Numbered from the stretch's first letter, positions 22,462 through 31,472 are shown. The stretch is DNA of 38,791 nucleotides from an uncultured Bacteroidales bacterium (GCA_937891905.1 CALATT010000119.1:1-38791), one strand, 5' to 3'. Translations and numbers: made by a program. Notes: a model not told the origin generated them from the letters alone.

Positions 22462-25173
22462 ATGAAGGACGAAGGAAAAATAGAAGTAATCGGCGCGAGA
22501 GTACACAACCTCAAAAATATCAATGTGAGCATTCCGCGCAAACGATTGACTGTCATCACAGGACTAAGCGGGAGCGGAAAGAGTTCGCTCGCGTTCGACA
22601 CTATTTTCGCCGAAGGACAAAGACGCTATATGGAGACCTTCTCTTCCTACGCAAGAGGATTCATAGGAAACATGCAGCGACCCGATGTGGATAAGATTAC
22701 AGGACTAAGTCCCGTCATCTCCATTGACCAAAAAACAACCAGTAAAAATCCTCGTTCCACCGTTGGAACGATTACTGAGATATACGATTTCTTACGCCTA
22801 CTCTACGCACGAGCAGCCGACGCATACTCCTATGTTTCAGGCAAGAAAATGGTGCAATACACCGACCAACAGATTATTGAACTCATCACCAAAGAGTACG
22901 CTAATAAGAAAATACTACTGCTTGCACCACTCGTCAGCGGACGAAAGGGACACTACAAAGAGTTATTCGACACTATCCGTAAGAAAGGATTTATGCATGT
23001 GCGCGTTGATGGAGAAATACTGGAACTGACACAAGGCATGAAAGTGGACCGATACAAGGTGCATACCATCGAAGTGGTAGTGGATAGACTGAAAGTAAAA
23101 GCCAACGAAGACCCCGACTCTATAGATACACGACGACTGAGACAATCAGTGGACAAAGCCATGACGCAAGGTAATGAAATGATGATGATTGTGGAGGCAG
23201 AAAACCAAGAGGCAATGAGGTATCTAAGCCGCAGCCTGATGTGCCCTGAGAGCGGAATAAGCTACCAAACACCCGCACCACACACTTTCTCCTTCAATAG
23301 TCCATCGGGATGGTGCCCACAATGCAAAGGACTAGGGAAAGTAGTAAGTAGTGAGATAGGAGTAGTGAGTAGTGAGATAGGAGTAGTGAGTAGTGAGATA
23401 GATGAAATTATCATGCAAGATAACTGGTGGGAGGAATTAAAGAACGAGGGAGAAAAGAACAAGGAGCAAGGAGCAAAGACGGATGAAGAAGAATGGTGCG
23501 TTTGCCCCGCATGCCAAGGTAAAAGGCTCAACAAAGAAGCACTCAGTTATCGCTTAGGCGGCTACTCTATCGCAGACCTCACCGAGATGGATATAGAAAC
23601 TTTGTTGGGAGTATTGAGTAGTGAGTATAGAGTACAGAGTAGTGAGTACAGAGTACAGAGTAGTGAGTTAACGGATAGGCAGAAAGCGATTGCCGAACCT
23701 ATTCTGAAAGAGATATGTGCGCGATTACGCTTTATGCAGTCGGTTGGACTGAGTTATCTATCCCTCAGCCGCAGCAGCGATAGTCTTTCTGGTGGTGAGA
23801 GTCAACGCATACGCCTCGCTACGCAAATCGGTTCAAGACTGGTCAATGTGCTCTATATATTAGACGAACCATCCATCGGTTTGCACCAACGAGACAACGA
23901 ACGGCTCATCAACAGTCTGAAAGAACTGCGCGACTTAGGCAACTCAGTCATCGTAGTAGAACACGATGAACAGATGATGCGTGAAGCCGATTGGATTATC
24001 GATATAGGTCCCAAAGCAGGACGATTAGGAGGCGAAGTGCTCTTTAGCGGTACGCCCGAAGAACTGCTCAAGACCGACACTCTGACGGCTAAATATCTTA
24101 AGTACAAAGTACCGAGTAGTGAGTACAGAGTACCGAGTAGTGAGATAGGAGTACCGAGTAGTGAGTATAAAGTACAGAGTACGAAGGAACAAGAGAAGTG
24201 CATTACCCTGCGCGGATGTACGGGTAATAATCTTAAGAATGTCACACTACGCATTCCTTTGGGTAAGATGGTTTGCGTGACAGGAGTAAGCGGAAGTGGT
24301 AAGTCCAGTCTTATCAACCGTACCTTATACCCTATCCTCAGTCAGCATTTCTACCGCAGCAAACAAGGGCCACTACCTTACGAGTCCATTGAAGGATTAG
24401 AGCATATCGATAAAGTGATTAATGTGGATCAATCGCCTATTGGTCGCACACCGCGCTCTAACCCCGCCACCTACACGGGAGTCTTCAACGATATACGCGA
24501 ACTCTTTGCCCAGTTGCCCGAATCCAAGATACGCGGATGGAAAGCAGGGCGATTTAGTTTCAACGCCAAAGGAGGTCGATGCGAGGAATGTGCGGGAAAT
24601 GGATATAAGACTATTCCTATGCACTTTCTACCCGATGTGTATGTGCCATGCGAGGTATGTGGAGCACAACGCTACAACAGAGAAACATTAGAAGTACGCT
24701 GGAAAGGTAAGACTATCGCTAACATACTCGATATGACCATCAACCAAGCTGTAGAATTCTTTGCTTCCCAACCTGCTATCTTGCGCAAGATTAAAACGAT
24801 TCAAGATGTGGGCCTGGGTTATATCAAATTAGGCCAATCAGCCACTACACTTTCGGGAGGCGAGAGTCAACGAATTAAACTCGCCACGGAGTTAGCACGC
24901 CCTTCGACGGGAAAAACAATGTATATCTTGGATGAACCTACTACGGGTTTACATTTTGAGGACATTCGCGTGCTGCTCGGCGTACTGCAGCAATTAGTAG
25001 AAAAAGGCAATACGGTGCTCATCATTGAGCACAACACCGATGTAATCAAAGCATGCGACTGGATTATCGATTTGGGGCCTGAGGGAGGACGCAACGGCGG
25101 AGAGATAGTTGCAGAAGGAACGATAGAAGATATACGAGAAAACAAAAATAGTTTAACAGGATTATTCTTATAA
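22462..25173 (+). CDS. uvrA: Excinuclease ABC subunit A with repeat-encoded insertions
   Basis: 903 residues from 22462 (MKDEGKIEVIGARVHNLKNI); an in-frame ATG at 22423 is possible. UvrA is the damage-recognising ATPase of nucleotide excision repair, working as a dimer with UvrB. Both ABC modules are complete: Walker A GLSGSGKSS and GVSGSGKSS, signature LSGGESQRI twice, Walker B LYILDEPSIGLH and MYILDEPTTGLH. Zinc motifs: CPQC...CPAC in the first half and CEEC...CEVC in the second. Three blocks of 21-base repeats lie in frame: 23341-23403 between the two CxxC pairs of the first zinc motif (VVSSEIG three times), 23616-23670 (SSEYRVQ), and 24109-24181 (VPSSEYR-like) before the second ABC module. 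The gene remains open throughout, so the product is presumably functional. Confidence 0.95.
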   Translation: MKDEGKIEVIGARVHNLKNINVSIPRKRLTVITGLSGSGKSSLAFDTIFAEGQRRYMETFSSYARGFIGNMQRPDVDKITGLSPVISIDQKTTSKNPRSTVGTITEIYDFLRLLYARAADAYSYVSGKKMVQYTDQQIIELITKEYANKKILLLAPLVSGRKGHYKELFDTIRKKGFMHVRVDGEILELTQGMKVDRYKVHTIEVVVDRLKVKANEDPDSIDTRRLRQSVDKAMTQGNEMMMIVEAENQEAMRYLSRSLMCPESGISYQTPAPHTFSFNSPSGWCPQCKGLGKVVSSEIGVVSSEIGVVSSEIDEIIMQDNWWEELKNEGEKNKEQGAKTDEEEWCVCPACQGKRLNKEALSYRLGGYSIADLTEMDIETLLGVLSSEYRVQSSEYRVQSSELTDRQKAIAEPILKEICARLRFMQSVGLSYLSLSRSSDSLSGGESQRIRLATQIGSRLVNVLYILDEPSIGLHQRDNERLINSLKELRDLGNSVIVVEHDEQMMREADWIIDIGPKAGRLGGEVLFSGTPEELLKTDTLTAKYLKYKVPSSEYRVPSSEIGVPSSEYKVQSTKEQEKCITLRGCTGNNLKNVTLRIPLGKMVCVTGVSGSGKSSLINRTLYPILSQHFYRSKQGPLPYESIEGLEHIDKVINVDQSPIGRTPRSNPATYTGVFNDIRELFAQLPESKIRGWKAGRFSFNAKGGRCEECAGNGYKTIPMHFLPDVYVPCEVCGAQRYNRETLEVRWKGKTIANILDMTINQAVEFFASQPAILRKIKTIQDVGLGYIKLGQSATTLSGGESQRIKLATELARPSTGKTMYILDEPTTGLHFEDIRVLLGVLQQLVEKGNTVLIIEHNTDVIKACDWIIDLGPEGGRNGGEIVAEGTIEDIRENKNSLTGLFL
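23341..23403. repeat. 21-base repeat in uvrA, block 1 (three copies)
   Basis: Three consecutive 21-base units (23341-23361, 23362-23382, 23383-23403), differing by one or two bases, each made of three heptamers. They encode VVSSEIG, VVSSEIG, VVSSEID (about residues 294-314). Confidence 0.95.
23616..23670. repeat. 21-base repeat in uvrA, block 2 (2.6 copies)
   Basis: Units 23616-23636 and 23637-23657 plus a partial unit, made of heptamers GAGTAGT, GAGTATA or GAGTACA, and GAGTACA. They encode SSEYRVQ twice, then SSE (about residues 386-402). Confidence 0.95.
24109..24181. repeat. 21-base repeat in uvrA, block 3 (3.5 copies)
   Basis: Units 24109-24129, 24130-24150, 24151-24171 and a partial unit. 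They encode VPSSEYR, VPSSEIG, VPSSEYK, VQS (about residues 550-573), in the linker before the second ABC module. Confidence 0.95.
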
Positions 25174-25176
25174 TAC

Positions 25177-27039
25177 ATGATTACCAATTCATTAGCTATC
25201 ACATCACTTATACTGATTGCCATCTTGCTTATTCCTATGATATGCAAGCGACTACATATGCCAAGTATCGTGGGATTTATCCTTGTGGGCATAGCGATTG
25301 GTCCGTACGGATTCAATCTCATTGCCAATAATAGCATGATAGATGTATTGGGTAAGATTGGTATTCTATATATCATGCTGCAAGCGGGTATTGAGATTGA
25401 CCTCAATGATTTTCGTCAGTACCGCCGTTATGCGATTACCTATGGTATATTCTCGTTCCTCTTGCCTTTTGGTTTGGGTTTGCTCACTAGTAGGTTATTG
25501 GGATATGGATGGGATACGAGTTTGCTTTTAGGTGCTATGTATGGTAGTCACACGCTGATGACTTATCCTATTCTCAATCGGTATGGTGTGCAGAAGAATA
25601 TAGCTGCCAATATCGCCGTAGGTGGTACGATGCCTGCCATCACTCTTTCTTTATTGGTATTGGCTTCACTCAAGAGTAATGTGATGTTAGGGGCAGATAG
25701 CAATACGCTATTACTTCTTTTGCGGGTTGTGATCTGTTGTGCGGTGATTATCTCGCTTTTTCCGCGTATTGCGCAGTTCGTCTTCAAGCGCAATAACGAT
25801 ACCACGATAGGTTTTATGCTCGTGATGTCCATGATGGTCATCTCTGCGTACTTAGCTGAATGGGCAGGTTTGGAGAGTATTTTAGGTGCGTTCCTTTGCG
25901 GCGCTATGCTCAATCGCTTGGTGCCCAACCTCAGTCCTGTGATGAAGCAAATCAGTTTTGTGGGAACGAACATCTTCGTGCCGCTTTTCCTTATCGGTGT
26001 AGGTATGATGATTGATATTAGCGTCGTTTGGAGCGGATGGACCACCTTATTGGTAGCAGTAGTGATGATTGGTACCAAGTTATTAGGTAAGAGTTTGGCC
26101 GCATGGTTGGCACAGTTATGCTTTAGACTGCAGTCGATGGAGCGCCAACTTATTTTTGGTCTTACGCACGCCACCGCTGCGGGCACATTGGCCATCGTGA
26201 CGATTGGACATAACATAGGTCTTTTTGATGCCAATATACTCAACGCGTCTGTCATCATGATCCTTGTGCTTTGCACACTCTCGTCGTTCATCACGGAGCA
26301 CGCTGCCAAACAATTGGCATTGCAAGAAGAAGCGCAGTTGGAGATTGAGAAAGAAGATGATAGTTGGCACGCGTCTATTATCGGCGACGAGCGTTTAGAT
26401 GCGCTGCAAGAATTAGGTCAATTGAGCGAATTGCATAATCCTATTTACTCTTCCGAGAGCGATTGGAACGAGGCTATTCGCCTCATACGCACCACGAGTA
26501 CTGCCAGTCTTATTTACCATCCCGTACAACCTATCAATACTATTTCGCGTATCTTAGTGGCGGTGCCTCGTTATGCCGAGAAAGAGCATGATTTCATCTC
26601 GTGCTTTGGTTTTATACGCCGCTTGAGCAGCCAGATAGGCGCGAAAGTAGTTTTCTTTGCTAATCGCGAGACGCAACAATCATTGCGTGACTTCTGCAAA
26701 CGCAAAGGGAAGTATCTGCGCGCATCGTTTAGAGAGATGGAAGACTGGGAAGACGCTTTGATGATTGCTAAACAGATGGGCAAAGACGACTTGATCATCG
26801 CTATCAATGCGCGTCCTTCTACTCCCTCCTACAACCCGCTTTTCGAGCAAGTGCCAGATATGCTCAATCGCTTTTTCAGTAATAGCAGTTATATCTTACT
26901 TTACCCTGAGCAAGATGTGACTCGCACCACGCAAGATCTGCTGCATAGTGCCCAAACACCTACCAGTACCACATGGAGCATAGTAGGTAGTATTAAACGA
27001 CAGATTACAAAGCTTTTATCTAAGATTCAACGCCTCTAA
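25177..27039 (+). CDS. CPA2-type cation/proton antiporter with USP-like C-terminal domain
   Basis: 620 residues. The first ~385 form a dozen or so hydrophobic segments typical of the Kef/Nap CPA2 family (GFILVGIAIGPYGF, LGKIGILYIMLQAGIEIDL, GAFLCGAMLNRL, LTHATAAGTLAIVTIGHNIG). Such proteins exchange Na+ or K+ for H+ across the inner membrane. The last ~230 residues are soluble: an acidic linker, then a fold resembling universal stress protein domains (ISRILVAVPRYAEKEHDF...GAKVVFFANRETQ...DDLIIAINARPST), probably a regulatory nucleotide-binding part. It starts 3 bases after the uvrA stop, so it is cotranscribed with uvrA. Its 3' end overlaps that of the converging exosortase-like gene by 20 bases. 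The ion is not deducible. Confidence 0.9.
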   Translation: MITNSLAITSLILIAILLIPMICKRLHMPSIVGFILVGIAIGPYGFNLIANNSMIDVLGKIGILYIMLQAGIEIDLNDFRQYRRYAITYGIFSFLLPFGLGLLTSRLLGYGWDTSLLLGAMYGSHTLMTYPILNRYGVQKNIAANIAVGGTMPAITLSLLVLASLKSNVMLGADSNTLLLLLRVVICCAVIISLFPRIAQFVFKRNNDTTIGFMLVMSMMVISAYLAEWAGLESILGAFLCGAMLNRLVPNLSPVMKQISFVGTNIFVPLFLIGVGMMIDISVVWSGWTTLLVAVVMIGTKLLGKSLAAWLAQLCFRLQSMERQLIFGLTHATAAGTLAIVTIGHNIGLFDANILNASVIMILVLCTLSSFITEHAAKQLALQEEAQLEIEKEDDSWHASIIGDERLDALQELGQLSELHNPIYSSESDWNEAIRLIRTTSTASLIYHPVQPINTISRILVAVPRYAEKEHDFISCFGFIRRLSSQIGAKVVFFANRETQQSLRDFCKRKGKYLRASFREMEDWEDALMIAKQMGKDDLIIAINARPSTPSYNPLFEQVPDMLNRFFSNSSYILLYPEQDVTRTTQDLLHSAQTPTSTTWSIVGSIKRQITKLLSKIQRL

Positions 27040-27580
27040 TCTTCTCCACAAAGAGCACCCAGAGACCGAAAAGCATACCGTAGAAAAGGTATTTGAATAT
27101 ATAATCGTGCAGCATATGGAACCATTCTGGATGGTGCTCCACGAAAAGGGCTATTAGGAATATACGCAGTATATTAAATAGATAGCAGCACACCCAGCCC
27201 AAAGGTATATACCAAATCTTATGTTTCCATCCTCCGCGGACGGTGAGGATGAGGCACAACCATATGAACATCTGCTTAAGAGCCGTACATCCCCAGATAA
27301 TAGTAGTAGCATTACCTGATTGGAAGCGAATAGTATGTTCTCCTACCCTATAAACTGTATTGCGAAAGAGCGCCACCAATTCATACACCACATTCGCTAT
27401 ATGACAAGCCATCCATTCAAAAGGCGCCGTTATATCAAGCCCGAACCAACTCACCATATCCCCATTCTCATCACCTGTCACCGTGTATTTCCATGCATAA
27501 TTAGCGATAAAGAGCGTTACTACAAAGATGATCACATCTCTGTAGGGCTTTAATGCTGATATGAGTTCAACCTTACTCAT
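27020..27580 (-). CDS. Exosortase/archaeosortase-family membrane protein
   Basis: 186 residues with about five hydrophobic segments. The family's catalytic triad is visible in order: C98 in WGCTALKQMF, R139 in NILRI after a hydrophobic stretch, and a His in the HMLHDY region (H158). Exosortases are inner-membrane transpeptidases that recognise C-terminal sorting signals, usually of exported proteins linked to polysaccharide. No protein with a PEP-CTERM-like signal was seen in this window. The gene follows tsaD, and the start codon lies inside a heptamer array (27576-27617) that begins at the tsaD stop. No separate promoter was found, so it is probably read from the tsaD promoter. Confidence 0.85.
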   Translation of the reverse strand: MSKVELISALKPYRDVIIFVVTLFIANYAWKYTVTGDENGDMVSWFGLDITAPFEWMACHIANVVYELVALFRNTVYRVGEHTIRFQSGNATTIIWGCTALKQMFIWLCLILTVRGGWKHKIWYIPLGWVCCYLFNILRIFLIALFVEHHPEWFHMLHDYIFKYLFYGMLFGLWVLFVEKIRGVES

Positions 27581-27617
27581 TACTCATTACTCAATACTCA
27601 TTACTCAATACTCAAAT
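27576..27617. repeat. Heptamer repeat joining tsaD and the exosortase gene
   Basis: Six units (CTCATTA, CTCATTA, CTCAATA, CTCATTA, CTCAATA, CTCAAAT). On the coding strand this is TGAGTAA/TGAGTAT-like sequence. It includes the TGA stop of tsaD (27612-27614) and the ATG of the exosortase gene (27578-27580). Confidence 0.9.
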
Positions 27618-28697
27618 CTTCGTCTTCGCGTAGGGCACTTCGTCTATGGCGCAGAAGTCTCCTTTTTGGTACTTGAAATAACCTGCTTGGCAGACCATGG
27701 CGGCATTATCTGTGGTGAAGGAGAAAGGCGGGATGAATACTTCCCATTGGTATCGTTTACCATAATCGATAAAGGCTTGTCGTAGTGCGCTATTAGCACT
27801 CACGCCACCCGCAACCGCCACTTGACGGATATGCAGGTCCTGCGCGGCTTTCTTGAGTTTGCGCATCAAGATATCCACCACGGTGGTTTGCAGCGATGCA
27901 CACATATCTTCGCGCAGATTAGGCACTCGTTCGGCCAACTCATCTATCGTCTCCACCTCGTGGGCACGAAGCATGTCACGAAGGGTGTATAGAAAAGAGG
28001 TTTTGAGCCCCGAGAAAGAGTAGTCGTATCCTGCTATATTGGGTTTGGCAAATGGGTATTTGGTAGAGTCGCCTTGTTTGGCCAACTTATCTATCCATGG
28101 TCCACCAGGATAAGGCAGTCCTAATACTTTGGCGCACTTATCGAAAGCCTCGCCCGCCGCATCGTCTATCGTCTGACCGATGATCTGCATATCGTCTGGC
28201 GCCTTGACCAATACAATCTGACTATTGCCACCCGATACCAGCAAGCACAAGAATGGGAAAGAAGGGTGCTTTATCTCTACGCCTTGCAAACCAGGTGTTT
28301 GGGCAATAAGACCCTCGCTGGGCGCTATAAAATGGGCTAATATATGGCCTTGCAAGTGATTAACATCTATCAAAGGTACATCCAGCGACAAGGCTAATCC
28401 TTTCGCAAACGAAGTGCCTACCAAGAGCGAACCGAGTAGTCCTGGTCCGCGTGTGAAAGCGATAGCAGATATATCCTCTGCCTCCACACCAGCGCGCTTG
28501 AGCGCGGTATCCACCACAGGCACTATATTCAACTGATGCGCACGACTCGCCAACTCGGGCACTACGCCACCAAACTCCTCATGCACTTTCTGGCTCGCTA
28601 TCACATTACTGCAGAGCAAACCATCTACGATGACTGCTGACGAAGTATCGTCACAACTGGACTCAATGGCAAGTATTACTGTCTTCTTATTTTCCAT
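27612..28697 (-). CDS. tsaD: tRNA N6-threonylcarbamoyladenosine transferase subunit TsaD
   Basis: 361 residues from 28697 (MENKKTVILAIESSCDDTSSA); an ATG five codons earlier is less likely. TsaD transfers the threonylcarbamoyl group to A37 of ANN-decoding tRNAs, with TsaB and TsaE. Family motifs: IESSCDDT, FGGVVPELASR, ITRGPGLLGSL-like, the metal-binding H114 and H118 in VNHLQGHILAH, LLVSGGNSQI, AGGVSANSALR, and FTTDNAAM near the end with the last metal ligand Asp. Promoter at 28737-28768. Downstream is the exosortase-like gene, separated only by repeat sequence. Confidence 0.96.
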   Translation of the reverse strand: MENKKTVILAIESSCDDTSSAVIVDGLLCSNVIASQKVHEEFGGVVPELASRAHQLNIVPVVDTALKRAGVEAEDISAIAFTRGPGLLGSLLVGTSFAKGLALSLDVPLIDVNHLQGHILAHFIAPSEGLIAQTPGLQGVEIKHPSFPFLCLLVSGGNSQIVLVKAPDDMQIIGQTIDDAAGEAFDKCAKVLGLPYPGGPWIDKLAKQGDSTKYPFAKPNIAGYDYSFSGLKTSFLYTLRDMLRAHEVETIDELAERVPNLREDMCASLQTTVVDILMRKLKKAAQDLHIRQVAVAGGVSANSALRQAFIDYGKRYQWEVFIPPFSFTTDNAAMVCQAGYFKYQKGDFCAIDEVPYAKTKI

Positions 28698-28736
28698 CTC
28701 AAAAAGGAGCACACTACTCCATTATAAATTCGGGTA

Positions 28737-28768
28737 CAAAGGTACACTTTTTTTTGCAGAACAGCAAA
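28737..28768 (-). promoter_or_regulatory. Promoter of tsaD
   Basis: TACCTTTG (28744-28737, minus strand) with TTTG (28768-28765) 20 bases upstream. The leader to the ATG at 28697 is about 35 bases. Confidence 0.8.
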
Positions 28769-28825
28769 TAAGTAGTCCTATAATGATAGAATAAAATTCT
28801 ATATGCAAAAAAAACGAACAAAAAC

Positions 28826-28856
28826 TTGCGTATTTGCAATTTTTGTTGTACCTTTG
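28826..28856 (+). promoter_or_regulatory. Promoter of the waaA-hisS housekeeping cluster
   Basis: TTG (28826-28828), 20 bases, then TACCTTTG (28849-28856). It decides the waaA start at 28890, because the longer frame from 28803 would begin upstream of the transcript. Confidence 0.8.
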
Positions 28857-28889
28857 TGCGGTTTTTTATGCGCAGCGCGCATCACACAC

Positions 28890-30122
28890 ATGATAATCTA
28901 CTTTCTATTCATACGCATTGCCGCTTTATTTGGGCACAAAAAGGCAGGCCTAATAGTGAAGGGTCAGCGGAGCACTTTCCGTCAGGTGCTTCATAAGGAT
29001 GCCAATACACAGCACCTGAAGGGCGCTATTTGGGTTCATGTTTCTTCTGTGGGCGAGTTCGAACAGTCGCGTCCGCTCATCGAGCGTCTCAGGCGCGAGC
29101 AACCTGCACGCAAGATAGTGCTCACTTTCTTCAGTCCTTCGGGCTATGAATTGCGTAAAGACTATGACAAAGTAGATAAAGTGCTCTACTTGCCTTTCGC
29201 CACACGCCGCAATGCTAAGGCATGGTTGGCTGCTATCGAGCCCAGCATAGCTATCTTTGTCAAGTACGAGTTCTGGCCCGCATACCTTCGCGCGCTCAAG
29301 AAAGCCAATATTCCCACTTATAGTATTTCGTCTATCTTCCGTCCCCAGCAGTTATTTTTCAAACCATGGGGCAAACCCTACCTCAATCTGCTCAAATGCT
29401 TCACACAGATCTTCGTGCAAGATGGCGATTCGCACGCCTTACTGCTCAAGCATGGTATTGCCAATAGTGTAGTGACAGGTGATACGCGCTTTGATCGTGT
29501 GGTGGAGATTCAACAGGCACACAAAGATATATTGGCAGTGCAGCGTTTCATTGAGGGCAGCGACAAAGTGATTGTAGCGGGCAGCACATGGCCCAAAGAC
29601 GAGCAGTTACTGGCGCGTTATATGCAGACGCTTGAGAACCGATTGGATAGCACAGAGCGTATCAAACTCATCATCGCACCGCACGAGATAGATGAGAAAC
29701 ATATGCACTTCCTTTTCCAACTATTCAAAGGGCGCTATGTGCGTTATACGCAGGCCAATCATATCAGCATGCAGCATATGGATGTGCTCATTATTGACAC
29801 GATTGGTTTGCTCTCGTCCATCTACCAATACGGTACTGCGGCATACATAGGCGGTGGTTTTGGCGCGGGGATACACAATGCCCTTGAGGCTGCAGTGTAT
29901 GGCATTCCTGTGGTATGGGGACCTAACTACAAGCGTTTCCGCGAGGCGAAAGGGCTCATCCAATCAGGTGCCGCGCAGAGCATTACCAATTACAAGGAGT
30001 TAGAATTGGCATTGGATTACGCACTCGCTAACCACACAGAGATAGGCATCAAATCCGCACAATATGTGCAGAATGAATTGGGAGCAACAGACAAACTATA
30101 TAATCGATTATTTAAAAACTAG
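28890..30122 (+). CDS. waaA: 3-deoxy-D-manno-octulosonic acid (Kdo) transferase
   Basis: 410 residues from 28890 (MIIYFLFIRIAALFGHKKAG), a hydrophobic N-terminal anchor typical of WaaA. It transfers Kdo from CMP-Kdo to lipid A precursor at the inner face of the inner membrane. Motifs: HVSSVGEFEQ with the catalytic base Glu (E56), LTFFSPSGYE, KYEFWP, VVTGDTRFDR, VAGSTWPKDE, and the C-terminal nucleotide-binding region GGGFGAGIHNALEAAVYGIP. The TAG stop falls in an 8-base tandem repeat (30119-30147). First gene of a co-directional cluster running to rsgA. Confidence 0.95.
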   Translation: MIIYFLFIRIAALFGHKKAGLIVKGQRSTFRQVLHKDANTQHLKGAIWVHVSSVGEFEQSRPLIERLRREQPARKIVLTFFSPSGYELRKDYDKVDKVLYLPFATRRNAKAWLAAIEPSIAIFVKYEFWPAYLRALKKANIPTYSISSIFRPQQLFFKPWGKPYLNLLKCFTQIFVQDGDSHALLLKHGIANSVVTGDTRFDRVVEIQQAHKDILAVQRFIEGSDKVIVAGSTWPKDEQLLARYMQTLENRLDSTERIKLIIAPHEIDEKHMHFLFQLFKGRYVRYTQANHISMQHMDVLIIDTIGLLSSIYQYGTAAYIGGGFGAGIHNALEAAVYGIPVVWGPNYKRFREAKGLIQSGAAQSITNYKELELALDYALANHTEIGIKSAQYVQNELGATDKLYNRLFKN

Positions 30123-30147
30123 TCCACTAGTTCACTAGTTCACTAGT
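30119..30147. repeat. 8-base tandem repeat at the waaA stop
   Basis: CTAGTCCA, CTAGTTCA, CTAGTTCA, CTAGT. The first unit contains the waaA stop codon (TAG, 30120-30122). ACTAGT is palindromic, so the array can also form small hairpins between waaA and hisS. Confidence 0.85.
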
Positions 30148-30164
30148 AAAAAAAAGAAACTACA

Positions 30165-31472
30165 ATGCAAAAACCAAGTATTCCAAAAGGCACGCGTGAC
30201 TTTAGTCCATTAGAGATGGCACGCCGCAATTATATTTTCAATACCATCCAAAGTGTATTCTCCCTCTATGGTTTTCAGCAGATAGAAACACCCGCAATGG
30301 AGAATATCGGTACGCTGATGGGTAAGTACGGAGAGGAAGGCGACAAACTGCTATTCCGCATTCAGAATAGTGGAGAGAAAGCCGCGTCGGCACCCGAGAA
30401 GGGTTTGCGATACGACCTCACCGTGCCATTCGCCCGTTATGTGGTGCAGCATAGAGAAAATATACAGTTCCCATTCAAGCGCTATCAGATACAACCTGTA
30501 TGGCGTGCAGATAGACCACAAAAAGGTCGTTATCGCGAGTTCTATCAATGCGATGTGGATGTCATAGGCACTAATAGTTTGGTATGCGAGTTGGAACTTA
30601 TACAGATAGTAGAAGAGGTGTATCGCCGCTTGGGAATCAATGTATGTCTGCATATCAACAATCGCAAAGTGCTCGCGGGTATAGCAGAGATCATTGGCCA
30701 ACCAGAGAAAATCATAGACATCACCGTGGCCATCGATAAACTCGATAAGATAGGCATCGACAATGTGAATAAGGAATTGACGGAGAAAGGATTGCCACAA
30801 GAGGCTATTGAGGCACTGCAACCTATTCTCCACCTCAGTGGAACAACAGCCGACAAACTGGCTGCGCTACGCACTATCCTTGCTTCCAGCGAGATAGGTA
30901 CACAAGGTGTGGACGAGTTGGACCAACTCTTCGCGCTCATCCAAGGCGCAGAGGTGAAACTCAATATCGAGTTAGACCTTTGCCTCGCACGCGGATTGAA
31001 CTACTACACGGGGGCTATCTTCGAGGTCAAAGCACTTGATGTGCAGATGGGATCGATCACAGGTGGTGGACGATATGACAACCTGACAGGCATCTTCGGC
31101 ATGCCGAATGTATCGGGCGTAGGTATCTCATTTGGTGCTGACCGTATATACGATGTGCTCACCGAACTCAACCTCTACCCTGCCTCATTGCAGTCATCCA
31201 CACAACTCCTTTTTGCCACTTTTGGTCAAGAGGAACTCACCTACGCACTCAGTTGGGCAAAGGCATTACGCGAGCAGAAGATAGCCGTGGAAGTGTATCC
31301 AGAGCCAACCAAGATGAAAAAACAAATGGGATACGCAGATACCAAGCAAATACCATTCGTGGCCATCGTAGGTGGCGATGAGATGGCGCAGAATAAAGTG
31401 ATGCTCAAGAATATGCTCTCTGGCGAACAAAAACTCGTCAGCATAGAGGAAATAGTGGCAGAAGTGAAATAA
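30165..31472 (+). CDS. hisS: Histidyl-tRNA synthetase
   Basis: 435 residues, a class II synthetase that charges tRNA-His. It opens with PSIPKGTRDFSP. Motif 2 is KRYQIQPVWRADRPQKGRYREF followed by QCDVDVIG. The histidine-binding segment is LARGLNYYTG and motif 3 lies at GGGRYDNL...GVGISFGADRI. The C-terminal anticodon-binding domain covers ~335-435. It follows waaA by 42 bases with no visible promoter of its own. Confidence 0.97.
   Translation: MQKPSIPKGTRDFSPLEMARRNYIFNTIQSVFSLYGFQQIETPAMENIGTLMGKYGEEGDKLLFRIQNSGEKAASAPEKGLRYDLTVPFARYVVQHRENIQFPFKRYQIQPVWRADRPQKGRYREFYQCDVDVIGTNSLVCELELIQIVEEVYRRLGINVCLHINNRKVLAGIAEIIGQPEKIIDITVAIDKLDKIGIDNVNKELTEKGLPQEAIEALQPILHLSGTTADKLAALRTILASSEIGTQGVDELDQLFALIQGAEVKLNIELDLCLARGLNYYTGAIFEVKALDVQMGSITGGGRYDNLTGIFGMPNVSGVGISFGADRIYDVLTELNLYPASLQSSTQLLFATFGQEELTYALSWAKALREQKIAVEVYPEPTKMKKQMGYADTKQIPFVAIVGGDEMAQNKVMLKNMLSGEQKLVSIEEIVAEVK

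Noticed and set aside
28803..28889. N-terminal extension of waaA
   Set aside because: It begins before the promoter at 28826-28856, and family alignment begins at MIIYF (28890).
30351..30964. Antisense open frames across hisS, and similar long antisense frames in uvrA, the antiporter gene and the DoxX/MauE-like gene
   Set aside because: They are shadows of well-supported genes, with no protein features and no promoters.
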